Source of the DNA: Lingula anatina
Lineage: Eukaryota > Brachiopoda > Lingulata > Lingulida > Lingulidae
Length of the DNA: 64,000 nucleotides
Reading direction: 5' to 3'
NCBI RefSeq assembly: GCF_001039355.2
Contig: NW_019775180.1
Coordinates: 353,337 to 417,336, forward strand
In this document: positions 36,601 to 49,052 of the stretch, one piece after another
How positions within the stretch are numbered: the stretch's first letter is position 1
Layout: every line of letters starts with the position of its first letter
Program-made: the position numbers and the translations under genes
Notes under the pieces: generated by a model
Databases searched by the model: none
What the model saw: only the letters and a program-made list of their open reading frames with translations
Told to the model about the DNA's origin: nothing

Positions 36601-39600
36601 AAATAAATGAAATGTAATTTTATATATGAAACTCTAATGAAAATCACTTATATATTTTTCTGCAGTTAATTCATTAACCTACAAATTTGTAATTTGTAAA
36701 ATAAAGATTACTGGTAGGTGATATTCACCTTTTGTTGTTTCCTCTGTTTCTTAGACATGTGTTTGCTGGTGTTCCTGGCAAATCCATCCACAGCATTCAG
36801 AGGCTGTTCCTGGCTGTCTTCTTCCTTTTTGCTCACATGCAACCCTTGATCAGGCTTCTTCTTTGAACCAAAGCAACTGCTCAGGCTATTTGGGCGACTG
36901 GGCTGATAAAAGAACAAGAAAAAGAATTCCTAATATATAAAAAAAACATTAAAAATGCACAAATGATTCAAGGGTAGGTAAATTTATCAAATTTCTAATT
37001 TTACTCAAGATAAAGCAGTAATCATTTTAAATGAATATTTTCAACTTTTTATGACAGAAAGAAAAAGAAACACATTAAAACTGTTTGTTAGACTATTTAA
37101 GTTGACTAAAATTTTTGTCTGAAAGCCATGACCAAGTTTTGGCATGAAATGATTTTTGTAACAAGATCAAGTCATCTTGGGAATGAGAGGATAAATAAGC
37201 AATGTTTCGCCATTAACATACATCAACACAGACATCTTACTAAATGTACATAACAATTTTGGTTTTGAAAAAATCTTCTTACCTTTTCTTCAGCTATTGG
37301 TAAGGAAAGGTCAAGGAAAGGCTCAAATATCTGGGAAGACTGTAATTTCAATGAATATGCAATAAATATTTAATAAAACCAGTTTTGTAAATATTACTTC
37401 CACTTGTACAGAATAAAAGTTAAAAAGATGTGTGAGATACTTATTTACTCAAACTTAGTTAACATAAGCACCATCTTTCATTATCGCTTGTTGGTATATA
37501 CAAATGAATATTGTATGATCAAACTGATAAAATACCTTGATATTTGTAACTGTGTTATTTTGCTAACACTTCAATAATTATAAATAACCATTTTTAACAT
37601 GCTGCTCAACATACGCAGCCCAATACTACTTACACAGAAGCTTTTGGGCATTGATAACCATCAAACTGCAGCTTCACTTACCATGTTGCATTCCTCACAT
37701 GTGACAGTACTCAGCAGAAGTCCCCCAAACACACTGTCCACAAATGTTTGCTTGGTATACTGTCCATAAACTGCAAATGAAAAAGAATGTGCTACATATT
37801 CATCTTCTGTTGAAAAATTTATCTTGAAACTCTTAAAACTAATTAAGAAGTCATACATTTTAGCACATACACTTGTTTTATGCAGCACAAAGAATGATCA
37901 GCAACCACTCACCTTTCAGTTTAGCTTTAGTGTCTTCATCACACTTCTTGGGGTTGATGTTCATCTTCTGTAAAATTGCAGACTGCACCCTCTGAAAATA
38001 GGTAATCCATTTTCTGGTAAGTATATTATAATCTTAAATAAAAATATGTCAGAAGTTTCTACATAAAATGCACATGATATAGATACATTGATCAGAACTT
38101 TGTGCAATATTGTGACAACTCCCACACACATGCATGCACCAACATGTGTGCATACATACATACATGCATGCATGCACACACACTGAATGATTTTTAGTGT
38201 CCATTTATAGCATACATTTTCTTTCCACTACAGTGAATGTCATACAGAAATGGTATACTGGAATGTTTGTTTCTCTCCTACAGTAAGCAAACTGACAAGC
38301 ATCTAATATCCAACAACAATTTTACAAAAATAAATAAATAAATAAAACAAGCACTCTGTATACTCTGTAATTTTATCAAAATTACCTTGATTTCTTCTGT
38401 TTTCATTCCATCCAGCAGATGGCGCAGTAGTTCATGACTGTCTTGTTGCTGAAACCCTTTAAATCTGGGAGCTCTAAACAAGCAAAGATTGAAAATCAAC
38501 ATTTCCCTTTTATATCAAACAATGATATCTGTAAGGGCACCAAAATATAGAACTGTAAGGCCTTTTAACAGACAGAAATACCAAAATACAACTAAATAAC
38601 CACTGTAACATTTATCATATAAATTCACTACACAACCATTCTAGTTTACCATCTTCCCAGACTGAAATGGTTAAGACCTGTGACTAGCAGGGCAGTGCAA
38701 ATGTCTTACACAATTACGATTATTTAATTGAAAATTTCCTTTGTAACAATGTAACAACATGACCTACTTTTTACACACTTGTCCAAAGAGGTAGCTTGGG
38801 CTGATCACATTATTCTTGGTGGCTGAGTTCATGTCTTTGAGAAAAGACAGCATGGAGAGGGTCAGAGATCCAGCCTCAGGTAGCTCCACTGACAGAGGCT
38901 CCTTAAACAAGGACACAAGATCAATGACATCTAACTTATCATTTTCAGTAGATATTAATCAAGATTTGAACAGCCCTACAGTTTTACCTTGTGTGACAGT
39001 CATCAATATGTGCACTTGATGGGCAGTGCCCACATCAATTCACTGTCACTGGATATCATGTAGCATACACTTTCCCTCCAAAACTGTGATACAAAGATAC
39101 AGATTGGGTCTACTGGTATGCTCTCTTCACGCAAACATGTACAGTTTGAGATGTTAACATTTGCCAATGCCAGTAAAAGTAAAGCTGTGCCAGTGAAATT
39201 TCATACATATATTCAGTTACTGGCCACCATTTATGCTTTGGTAAACTTGACCGTAAGTAAGACCCTTGTGATTTGATGGGTTAGTAAGCTAAAAAAATTG
39301 TTGGCACAGGGTGCAATTATTCCTTACAAAAGAATTCATGTGTAAAAAAGAACCAATTAAATGTTAAACCATCATCTACATATCAATTCATTTTATAAAG
39401 AGAATATATCTACTATTGATACCTAAAAGGTTATTTCTGACACTTACAACTCTGATCCTAGGCTGGAGTTTTTCCTCCGTATCGCTGTCCTCCTCACTGG
39501 ACTGGTCACTGGAGCTCACATCTGCATCAGCATTGGAGGCTATGTGGACACTAAGTCCCTTCTTACTGTTCTCATTTAGGATCTCCTCCAGAGCATAGGT

Positions 39601-42600
39601 CTGGCTCAGGTTCTGAAAAAATAGGGATCTATCATTTAGAGAAGATAATGTCAGCAAAAAAAGCAAAAACAGGCTTACTGACTGTATTAAGCCTTATTTT
39701 AAGTATAAGACACCAACTAAACTTTATCTGGGTCAAAACGTTTTTAATCATCTGTCACAAAAGTATAAGACATTTACTATGTCAGTCATTCTTTGCTAGT
39801 GGTGCACTGCGGGGGGGCCATAACAAGAATGTAATTTAAATTTAGATAGCCAACCAAATTCTCATGACATCGTTGTGTATGTTTCAATAACAAATCAAAG
39901 AAGCTGCATGAGCAAGGACGATGCTGTTATAAAAGCAAAATAAGAGAAAAAGCAGAAAATATATCAAAATTACCCTCAAAATGGCATCCTTTTTTGTGGA
40001 ATTTCGACCCTACCTCTATTTAGGAACAGTTTGTTTAGGATTTGAATGGATTATTGAAGCAGCAAATACACCTACTGCAAGAAGATATAATAAACAGAAT
40101 GTGCAAATAGTTATTTAAATAAAAATTTATTTGAAGTCACTGAAAAATGATCACAAAATTAGCGTATCTTACGTCACATGCGGTGTCCCACCCCAATTAA
40201 AATTTCATCTAATCCTATCTTTCCGTATTAAAACTCTTCAATCGTCCAAAGTAGTCTGTCGGTTAGTTTGTGTCACGAAGTCCATGATAATATCAGTTTT
40301 CTTAAGAATTTCACATTTCTTTCTCAACAAGGTCGATTTTTCTACACCGCGTCCCAATGTAACGTTCGTTACGCTGAAACTTCGGAGATCGATTTTTATC
40401 AGACGACTTTAAAATGCCACGTGAAAATTATACATCGATAGCGATCTTCTTCCATACTCACTAACTGATGACGTCTCACACACGAATGGCTTCTTTTGCA
40501 CACTAAAAAAACCAGCTCAAACTGGCGGGTGTCACATTCTGATAACGTGTAATGCAGTGACGCTTTCGTGATCGGATGCAGGGCACAGGTGTAATTCCCT
40601 CGATTTAACCGCCACAGGACTGTTTATAGGGATCTTCTTTGTATGAAGGTGAGAAATACTGAGTTTCGTTTCATTTTTCTTCAATTGTTTCAACATATAT
40701 GTGTACCGATTGATTATTACCATTCGATAAGTAGGGCGACTTCGTCTGAACTTTCGTTTTGCGTCTGTGTCACATGGGTGACTAAAGTTCATATTGTACA
40801 TGGTAACGCGGTGACACCGTATTCAATGTTCTCTTGTTCTCGAAAACTCAATCATTGAAATTGAATGACTTTTTTTTAGTTTTGTCTTGAATTTAACTGC
40901 TACTCTGTATTCCGTGCGTTTAAAATTTAACCGTCTGTAAAAACAGCAATAATGGATTACTCGCAACACTTAAGTTACGCAATGAAGCACCGAAAATTGG
41001 TGAAGAAAATGTGTGTCAGTAATGCGTGTTTGCCACTCATAATGCACTGTACTTTGTTTGAATAAGCAATAAACTATTTGTGATCATAGGTTATCCATTG
41101 TTCGTTATCAGAGTTAACAGATTCTTTGTACGATTTTTTTCAGAATCCCAAGAGTGGATGCCTTGGTGAGCACAGAGCAGATATCACCAGGAAGAATGTT
41201 ATAATACTGAACTTTGTGTTACACTGAACTTCATTTTGTTAAATTTTGTATTTAACTGAACTTTATTGTGTTAAAATAATAAAAAATAATAATAATTCCG
41301 ATAAAAAACTACAATCTGGAACATTCTTTAGATCAACTTTGTTCAGTGTGTATCCCATGTGACAGAGTTACAGTAAACAAAATATGTGCATTATTCCTCT
41401 GTGTTTGCCAATTCCATTTTAAAAGCATGTGAGAGTGATGTTCCCCACATGATTGAAGTGTGTGTGGATAATAGCAAAAATATTATAAAAAGTTTTTGTA
41501 CCCGCGACACTAACATTACCGTGACCCACATATTCACCATTTTTATTAATCATGAAATGTGGATTGAATTCTTCAAAACCAGTTTTAAAGCATTGAGACA
41601 ACACCCCCTTATGATTTAAACTAAAACTAAAAACATTCCATTAGATTTTCATTAGTTTTAGTGCCAAATATATCTCCCATGTAACGCGTCTTGGATTTGG
41701 AGGGTATAGCTGTTCAACTCTCTTGTGTGCCCTGACAAGGGCATCTGCTGTTTCCCTTTTGATGAAATGATAAACTGTGATGGTGTAGCTATCACATTGC
41801 AAAATTACAGCTTCCCAGAGAAAGTTTGAAATTTTCGGTCAAATTCAACATTTTGTAACCACTAGCAAAGAATGACTGATATATAAAATACAAACTGGGT
41901 CAAATCTCTATGGATTATTCTCACTATGAATGTAAAGAATAAAACTGTATATATAACAATATTAATGTAATTAAAGAAAATCAACTGCCCCTTTTTTAGC
42001 TTCTTAAGTATCCCTCCACACCCACTCCCCGAAATGAAATTGTACAAATCTGCGAGTCTACATACTCACCTGCATCACAGCATTGAAGAAACAGGTGTTG
42101 CCAAGGTTACTGAGGCCCTAAAATTTATACCTCAAGTTAACACATCAAACCATTTTCCAAAATACTCTAAAATCAAAAGTTTTTTTTATACTCAAGTAAT
42201 ATTGAGAACAGATCCTGCAATACATTTGAAAAATGACAATCATTAAATAAAATCCTAAGTCAAAAAATACACAAACCAGTTAGATACTGAACTTACCTTG
42301 ACCTTGCCTGGTAATAAAGAGGAAGGAGCCTGTGTGGTGCTGGCCGCCCCCTTCACCTTGTTGCTCTGCTGGTTTTTGTTATCTTGGGAAACTGCCTCCT
42401 CTTCTGCTGCAACTTTCTTTACTAGAAGAGAATGTTTTGTCATTTCTGTATGCATAAATAATAAAACTTTGACTACAAAAACAAAGTTCGTTGCAAGGAA
42501 ACAACTCAGTTGCCCTTTCAAGTCCTGAGTAATTACCAAATATGAATTCCCATTCTTGACTTGAAATTTATTTCACAGATCCTGGATTAAAAATTCAATT

Positions 42601-45600
42601 ATATATATGAAAAGTCCAGTAAAAAATATATATATTCCATTAACTAGTCTCACCAGCTGCTGATGCTGGCTGCTCTGGTTTTGGCATCCCAGCTTGCTTC
42701 CTGACAAACTCCACACATTCCTCTAGCTTCTTACTGATGGCAAGATCCACCTCATCATCACACTCATAACACCTGAACATGAACATTACCAAACGTATGT
42801 GAAACTGATCAATTCAACTACTAAGTGTGACTTTGTCTTTTGAACTCTAATACATTTATCAGTCCTGTGTTTTGTAATTTTGTAAAATAAAGGTTTCATC
42901 AATTTTACATAGTCCACAGGGATGTTATGCACGTGGGTGTAGTTTTTTTTAAAGTACTATCATTGTTAATTAATTTTCAAAATTTAAAATATAACCCTGA
43001 TTTTGTCAATTTCAACAAGAACCCAAAATGAAACAAGCCATCTGCAGTAATTGTGGAAAATGGCATCTACCGCAATCTTATATTTACTGATCTCCACACA
43101 CCAATTCATTTAGCTCTGGTATCACTGACTTACCACACTAGCCAAGTGGTTAGATTAACTACCATAGAGTGGGACACAGAGCGTGGGGCCTGATAGTGCT
43201 TCAAAGCATGCTGGTGCTTGGAATTGCGATCACAACCCTGAAATAACAAAAACAAAAGCCTTGAAAATAGATGCAAGTAGAAATAAATGTCTCTCATGGT
43301 TCTCTTCAACTAAATATTACATTTGAATTGTCCTTAAAATTCACATTTTGCTCTGGACAGTGCCACACTGTGAAAATATCATAACTCACTACAAAGCTTA
43401 AGCTTGCCTATTAACTCACATAATAATTACAAAACACAAGGTTACTAAGCTATAAAAAATCGGAAAAATCAATTGGGTTATAATCTAAAAATCACCAAAC
43501 TACCCAAGAAATAAAAAAATAATTTTTAAGTTCTCACCTGATTTCCACATTGTAAGCAAACCCAGATAGTTGTTTCTAATTCATCTAGCATGTCATCTGG
43601 ATCTGGATCTGGCACGGCTGCAGCCCCAGAGGAGGCATTACTCCCACCTGTCTGATTCTTGCTGTTGGCGCCATCTTTACTACAAGCCTAATGGTAAATC
43701 AATAGCTTCGATTGAGATTTATCCTACCATTGTGTTGAATTTACAAATATATGTGAAAACAATGCAAGAAAAGTTGTTTGCATTAAATACTTGCAATTTT
43801 TTATAATTTACACTGCTGTACAGGGTCACATCTGGTTTATGAAATCAAATTAATAAGCATCAGTTCTGGAGTTAATGTTCCGTCACAGACCAAATGATAA
43901 GTTTACCAAGCCCCAAAGTGTGACACATTTTGGAACTGATTCCCTCACACCTGCTCTCATCCATATGTAACCGTAATGCCTTATAAGAGAAAGATAGTTA
44001 CCAAGCAGTCCCCAATAGGTCCACCCTGTCTCAAACCCTTCCTGACAGCTGCTAAGTTCACAGACTTATTAATGTGTCTGCAATTTTTTGCTACAATAAA
44101 GAGAGATAATAAAAGTTCATAAATATTCTTCATCTTTCTTATATCCAAAGCATAAATATCAGACTAAGTGCACCAAAATAAACATAATCAGAAATAGGAA
44201 GTAGAAAATTTTCAAAAATATGTGAATATCCTGTCTGGTCACATCAAGCTATAAATACTTTCCGATTACAAGAAATATTTCAACTGGCAGGAACATTCCT
44301 CTCATATCTGTTTTATAGGAAACAATAAACTAACAAAAAATAATGTGGCTAACAAAGTTCCCCACGTTGACCTTTGTTGATTTCACAGCAGGTACAACTA
44401 ACCTGCTGCTACAGCAGCTGCCTCATCATCTTCACTTGTGTTGAATTCATTCTCATGACTAGCCTTGCGCAACTTGTGCTTCTTTTTCCCCATGCTGTAC
44501 TGAGATGGGATACTGGACTCAAGGACTCGCATTGGACAGGCTGTCACTTACTCATCTAATTTTATCTGGTAATAAAACATCTTCCTACATTCATATTTTA
44601 ATTTGGAGAACAAAATGATTATTTACAATTTTTCATACATAAACAGCAAATGAATTGCTCACATTTTATCCTTCTTTCATTTTTATGATTGACTAAATGC
44701 TCTGTCAGAACAGAAACCATTCGAGGAATTTAACATCAGAACAGACTTGAAACTCTGGTACTTTTGNTAGTCCCTTCTTACTGTTCTCATTTAGGATCTC
44801 CTCCAGAGCATAGGTCTGGCTCAGGTTCTGAAAAAATAGGGATCTATCATTTAGAGAAGATAATGTCAGCAAAAAAAGCAAAAACAGGCTTACTGACTGT
44901 ATTAAGCCTTATTTTAAGTATAAGACACCAACTAAACTTTATCTGGGTCAAAACGTTTTTAATCATCTGTCACAAAAGTATAAGACATTTACTATATATA
45001 AAATACAAACTGGGTCAAATCTCTATGGATCATTCTCACTATGAATGTAAAGAATAAAACTGTATATATAACAATATTAATGTAATTAAGGAAAATCAAC
45101 TGCCCCTTTTTTAGCTTCTTAAGTATCCCTCCACCCCCACTCCCCGAAATGAAATTGTACAAATCTGCGAGTCTACATACTCACCTGCATCACAGCATTG
45201 AAGAAACAGGTGTTGCCAAGGTTACTGAGGCCCTAAAATTTATACCTCAAGTTAACACATCAAACCATTTTCCAACCAAAATACTCCAAAATCAAAAGTT
45301 TTTTTTATACTTAAGTAATATTGAGAACAGATCCTGCAATACATTTGAAAAATGACAATCATTAAATAAAATCCTAAGTCAAAAAATACACAAACCAGTG
45401 AGATACTGAACTGACCTTGACCTTGCCTGGTAATAAAGAGGAAGGAGCCTGTGTGGTGCTGGTCGCCCCCTTCACCTTGTTGCTCTGCTGGTTTTTGTTA
45501 TCTTGGGAAACTGCCTCCTCTTCTGCTGCAACTTTCTTTACTAGAAGAGAATGTTTTGTCATTTCTGTATGCATAAATAATAAAACTTTGACTACAAAAA

Positions 45601-47594
45601 CAAAGTTCGTTGCAAGTAAACAACTCAGTTGCCCTTTCAAGTCCTGAGTAATTACCAAATATGAATTCCTCTTGACCTGAAATTTATTTCACAGATCCTG
45701 GATTAAAAATTCAATTATATATATATGAAAAGTCCAGTAAAAAAATATATATTCCATTAACTAGTCTCACCAGCTGCTGATGCTGGCTGCTCTGGTTTTG
45801 GCATCCCAGCTTGCTTCCTGACAAACTCCACACATTCCTCTAGCTTCTTACTGATGGCAAGATCCACCTCATCATCACACTCATAACACCTGAACATGAA
45901 CATTACCAAACGTATGTGAAACTGATCAATTCAACTACAAAGTGTGACTTTGTCTTTTGAACTCTAATACATTTATCAGTCCTGTGTTTTGTAATTTTGT
46001 AAAATAAAGGTTTCATCAATTTTACATAGTCCACAGGGATGTTATGCACGTGGGTGTAGTTTTTTTTAAAGTACTATCATTGTTAATTAATTTTCAAATT
46101 TTAAAATATAACCCTGATTTTGTCAATTTCAACAAGAACCCAAAATGAAACAAGCCATCTGCAGTAATTGTGGAAAATGGCATCTACCACAATCTTATAT
46201 TTACTGATCTCCACACACCAATTCATTTAGCTCTGGTATCACTGACTTACCACACTAGCCAAGTGGTTAGATTAACTACCATAGAGTGGGACACAGAGCG
46301 TGGGGCCTGATAGTGCTTCAAAGCATGCTGGTGCTTGGAATTGCGATCACAACCCTGAAATAACAAAAACAAAAGCCTTGAAAATAGATGCAAGTAGAAA
46401 TAAATGTCTCTCATGGTTCTCTTCAACTAAATATTACATTTGAATTGTCCTTAAAATTCACATTTTGCTCTGGACAGTGCCACACTGTGAAAATATCATA
46501 ACTCACTACAAAGCTTAAGCTTGCCTATTAACTCACATAATAATTACAAAACACAAGGTTATTAAGCTATAAAAAATCGGAAAAATCAATTGGGTTATAA
46601 TCTAAAAATCACCAAACTACCCAAGAAATAAAAAAATAATTTTTAAGTTCTCACCTGATTTCCACATTGTAAGCAAACCCAGATAGTTGTTTCTAATTCA
46701 TCTAGCATGTCATCTGGATCTGGATCTGGCACGGCTGCAGCCCCAGAGGAGGCATTACTCCCACCTGTCTGATTCTTGCTGTTGGCGCCATCTTTACTAC
46801 AAGCCTAATGGTAAATCAATAGCTTCGATTGAGATTTATCCTACCATTGTGTTGAATTTACAAATATATGTGAAAACAATGCAAGAAAAGTTGTTTGCAT
46901 TAAATACTTTCAATTTTTTATAATTAACACTGCTGTACAGGGTCACATCTGGTTTATCCCAGCATCAGTTCTAGAGTTAATGTTCCATCACAGATCAAAT
47001 TATAAGTTTACCAAGCCCCAGTGTGACACATTTTGGAACTGATTCCCTCACACCTGCTCTCATCCATATGTAACCGTAATGCCTTGTAAGAGAAAGATAA
47101 TTACCAAGCAGTCCCCAATAGGTCCACCCTGTCTCAAACCCTTCCTGACAGCTGCTAAGTTCACAGACTTATTAATGTGTCTGCAATTTTTTGCTACAAT
47201 AAAGAGAGATAATAAAAGTTCATAAATATTCTTCATCTTTCTTATATCCAAAGCATAAATATCAGACTAAGTGCACCAAAATAAACAATCAGAAATAGGA
47301 AGTAGAAAATTTTCAAAAATATGTGAATATCCTGTCTGGTCACATCAAGCTATAAATACTTTCTGATTACAAGAAATATTTCAACTGGCAGGAACATTCC
47401 TCTCATATCTGTTTTATAGGAAACAATAAACTAACAAAAAATAATGTGGCTAACAAAGTTCCCCACGTTGACCTTTGTTGATTTCACAGCAGGTACAACT
47501 AACCTGCTGCTACAGCAGCTGCCTCATCATCTTCACTTGTGTTGAATTCATTCTCGTGACTAGCCTTGCGCAACTTGTGCTTCTTTTTCCCCAT
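33608..47594 (-). CDS. USP16: USP16/USP45-type ubiquitin carboxyl-terminal hydrolase
   Basis: Cysteine protease that removes ubiquitin; USP16 acts on histone H2A. Exons in gene order (first seven from the upstream copy): 47594-47504, 47193-47105, 46804-46655, 46354-46251, 45889-45771, 45540-45416, 45232-45185, then 39612-39448, 38901-38768, 38473-38386, 37991-37913, 37770-37682, 37330-37283, 36902-36729, 36496-36265, 35837-34932, 34718-34624, 34293-34207, 33946-33608; 1053 aa. The N-terminal UBP zinc finger shows [26 protein letters not shown] and WCYECDDE. The Cys box is [12 protein letters not shown] (C235). The His box is [13 protein letters not shown] (H968), with a later WFYVSDSRV. Mammalian USP16 and USP45 are about 820 aa; the extra length is mostly acidic, low-complexity sequence in exons 14-16, between the Cys and His boxes. 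USP16 versus USP45 is not resolved. Confidence 0.93.
39553..44757 (-). repeat. Second copy of USP16 exons 1-8
   Basis: Exon copies: 44493-44403, 44090-44002, 43687-43538, 43237-43134, 42772-42654, 42421-42297, 42117-42070 and 39612-39448 (complete exon 8, unique here). Lengths equal those in 44768-47859. The partner copy has exon 8 only as a fragment (44768-44827) cut by the N at 44767. The two copies differ by sparse substitutions and small indels, and by the 2.1 kb element at 39783-41878. The donor after exon 6 is GTAAGT here and GTCAGT in the other copy. Best read as overlapping allelic contig ends. Confidence 0.85.
39783..41878. mobile_element. 2.1 kb non-autonomous DNA transposon with 21-base perfect TIRs
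   Basis: Left end 39783-39803 begins CAGTCATTCTTTGC. The right end 41858-41878 is its exact reverse complement over 21 bases. The allelic site near 44995 lacks the whole segment and reads straight through an AT run, so this is an insertion with a preserved empty site. Because the target is an AT repeat, the duplicated target bases (AT or TA) and the first one or two element bases are ambiguous. The two TIR ends diverge right after the 21 bases. No transposase-like reading frame is visible. The superfamily is undecided; a TA target would suggest Tc1/mariner-like mobilisation, and a CAG start is also seen in hAT elements. Confidence 0.8.
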
Positions 47595-47859
47595 GCTGTA
47601 CTGAGATGGGATACTGGACTCAAGGACTCGCATTGGACAGGCTGTCACTTACTCATCTAATTTTATCTGATAATAAAACATCTTCCTACATTCATATTTT
47701 AATTTGGAGAACAAAATGATTATTAACAATTTTTTTCATACATAAACAGCAAATGAATTGCTCACATTTTATCCTTCTTTCATTTTTATGATTGACTAAA
47801 TGCTCTGTCAGAACAGAAACCATTCGAGGAATTTAACATCAGAACAGACTTGAAACTCT
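44768..47859 (-). repeat. Allelic partner of 39553-44757
   Basis: Starts right after the N at 44767 and continues into unique upstream sequence after about 47860. It carries the empty site for the TIR element near 44995. Confidence 0.85.
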
Positions 47860-49009
47860 TCCTGCCAGGTTGGGCAAAAGGGCAATTTTAAGCCAGGTTT
47901 TGTGTTACAAGATTGGCATGCTTTAATTTCAAACCGAATTGAAGAGAATCACGCCAAAACTGAAATTTCTTAGTACATATTACACTTTATAAAGTTAGTT
48001 TCATCGGTAAGTCACGCAAGCGACATCTCTCATCAAACGATCAACCCACGCGTGAACTTGCCATTCTGACTAAACCATAATTATGTCAAGCTGTTTCCAA
48101 TGGCTGGCAATTCATATCGCTTATCTAGCTAGTTATCCTATTACTATATCAATCGTTTATTATTACGAATGACAAACAGGTGACAACTTACCTACTTTTA
48201 TCTAAGAAAACGAGAGACAAATACCAGGAAGGTCCTCATGGTTGATATCATGGCTTCACCTGAACGAGATGATTTACGTCAGGTCGTTATCGTAGAACTC
48301 AATCTTAGTAGCAAGGAAATTGTATATAAAAATATGTAGCTGGCAAGCAATATTAGACTTATTCTTGCATACTCGCAAGATATTGATACCAAAAGCATCT
48401 GTTATTATTTTATGAACAATCTCAGTGTCGTAATGGGTCCAGAGGGCAGCACATACTAGATTGAAAAAAAAAAATTCCAAGATAAACCAAAGAAATCTAA
48501 GATGTTGAGTAAGCTTGTCTTGATTGTAGCCGCACGACACTGATAGGTGCTGCCATCCTGCAGGTGAAATTTTTATTCTCATAAAATATCACCATAGTGT
48601 CACAATTTATAAATTATTTTCATAAGTTAAATGGTCTGAAGCGTTTTAAAGTTTAAGAAAACATACTTAATGGGTGCCGGCATTAGTTCACGATTTTATA
48701 GAGCTTCTTTTTAACAAATATTTTCATCGATATGATGAAAGAATAAGAATTGTGTTGAGAACGACTATAAATTATTTAAGAGCATTTTGGGATTTTTTGT
48801 AAAGTTTGTATTTCAATTAGTTCATTCTTTAATATTATGAATTTTGGGTTTAATTTTTTTTGCCTATAGCGTATAGGCCTATCTTGACCTATATCTTTAA
48901 ATGACAAATAACATTTGTGTGGGTATAAATCTAATCTAACAAGTTTTTCAACCTGCAACACAAAATACCTTTGAAATTGTAATGTTAATCTATTTTAGTG
49001 GTTTTTCCC

Positions 49010-49052
<43 letters not shown>

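Noticed and set aside
39783-41878. A transposase gene inside the TIR element
   Set aside because: The frames inside are short and show no DDE or zinc-finger pattern.
2306-47859. CRISPR arrays, operons or phage-type systems
   Set aside because: The direct repeats are kilobase-scale allelic copies or microsatellites, and the DNA is plainly animal nuclear with spliced genes.
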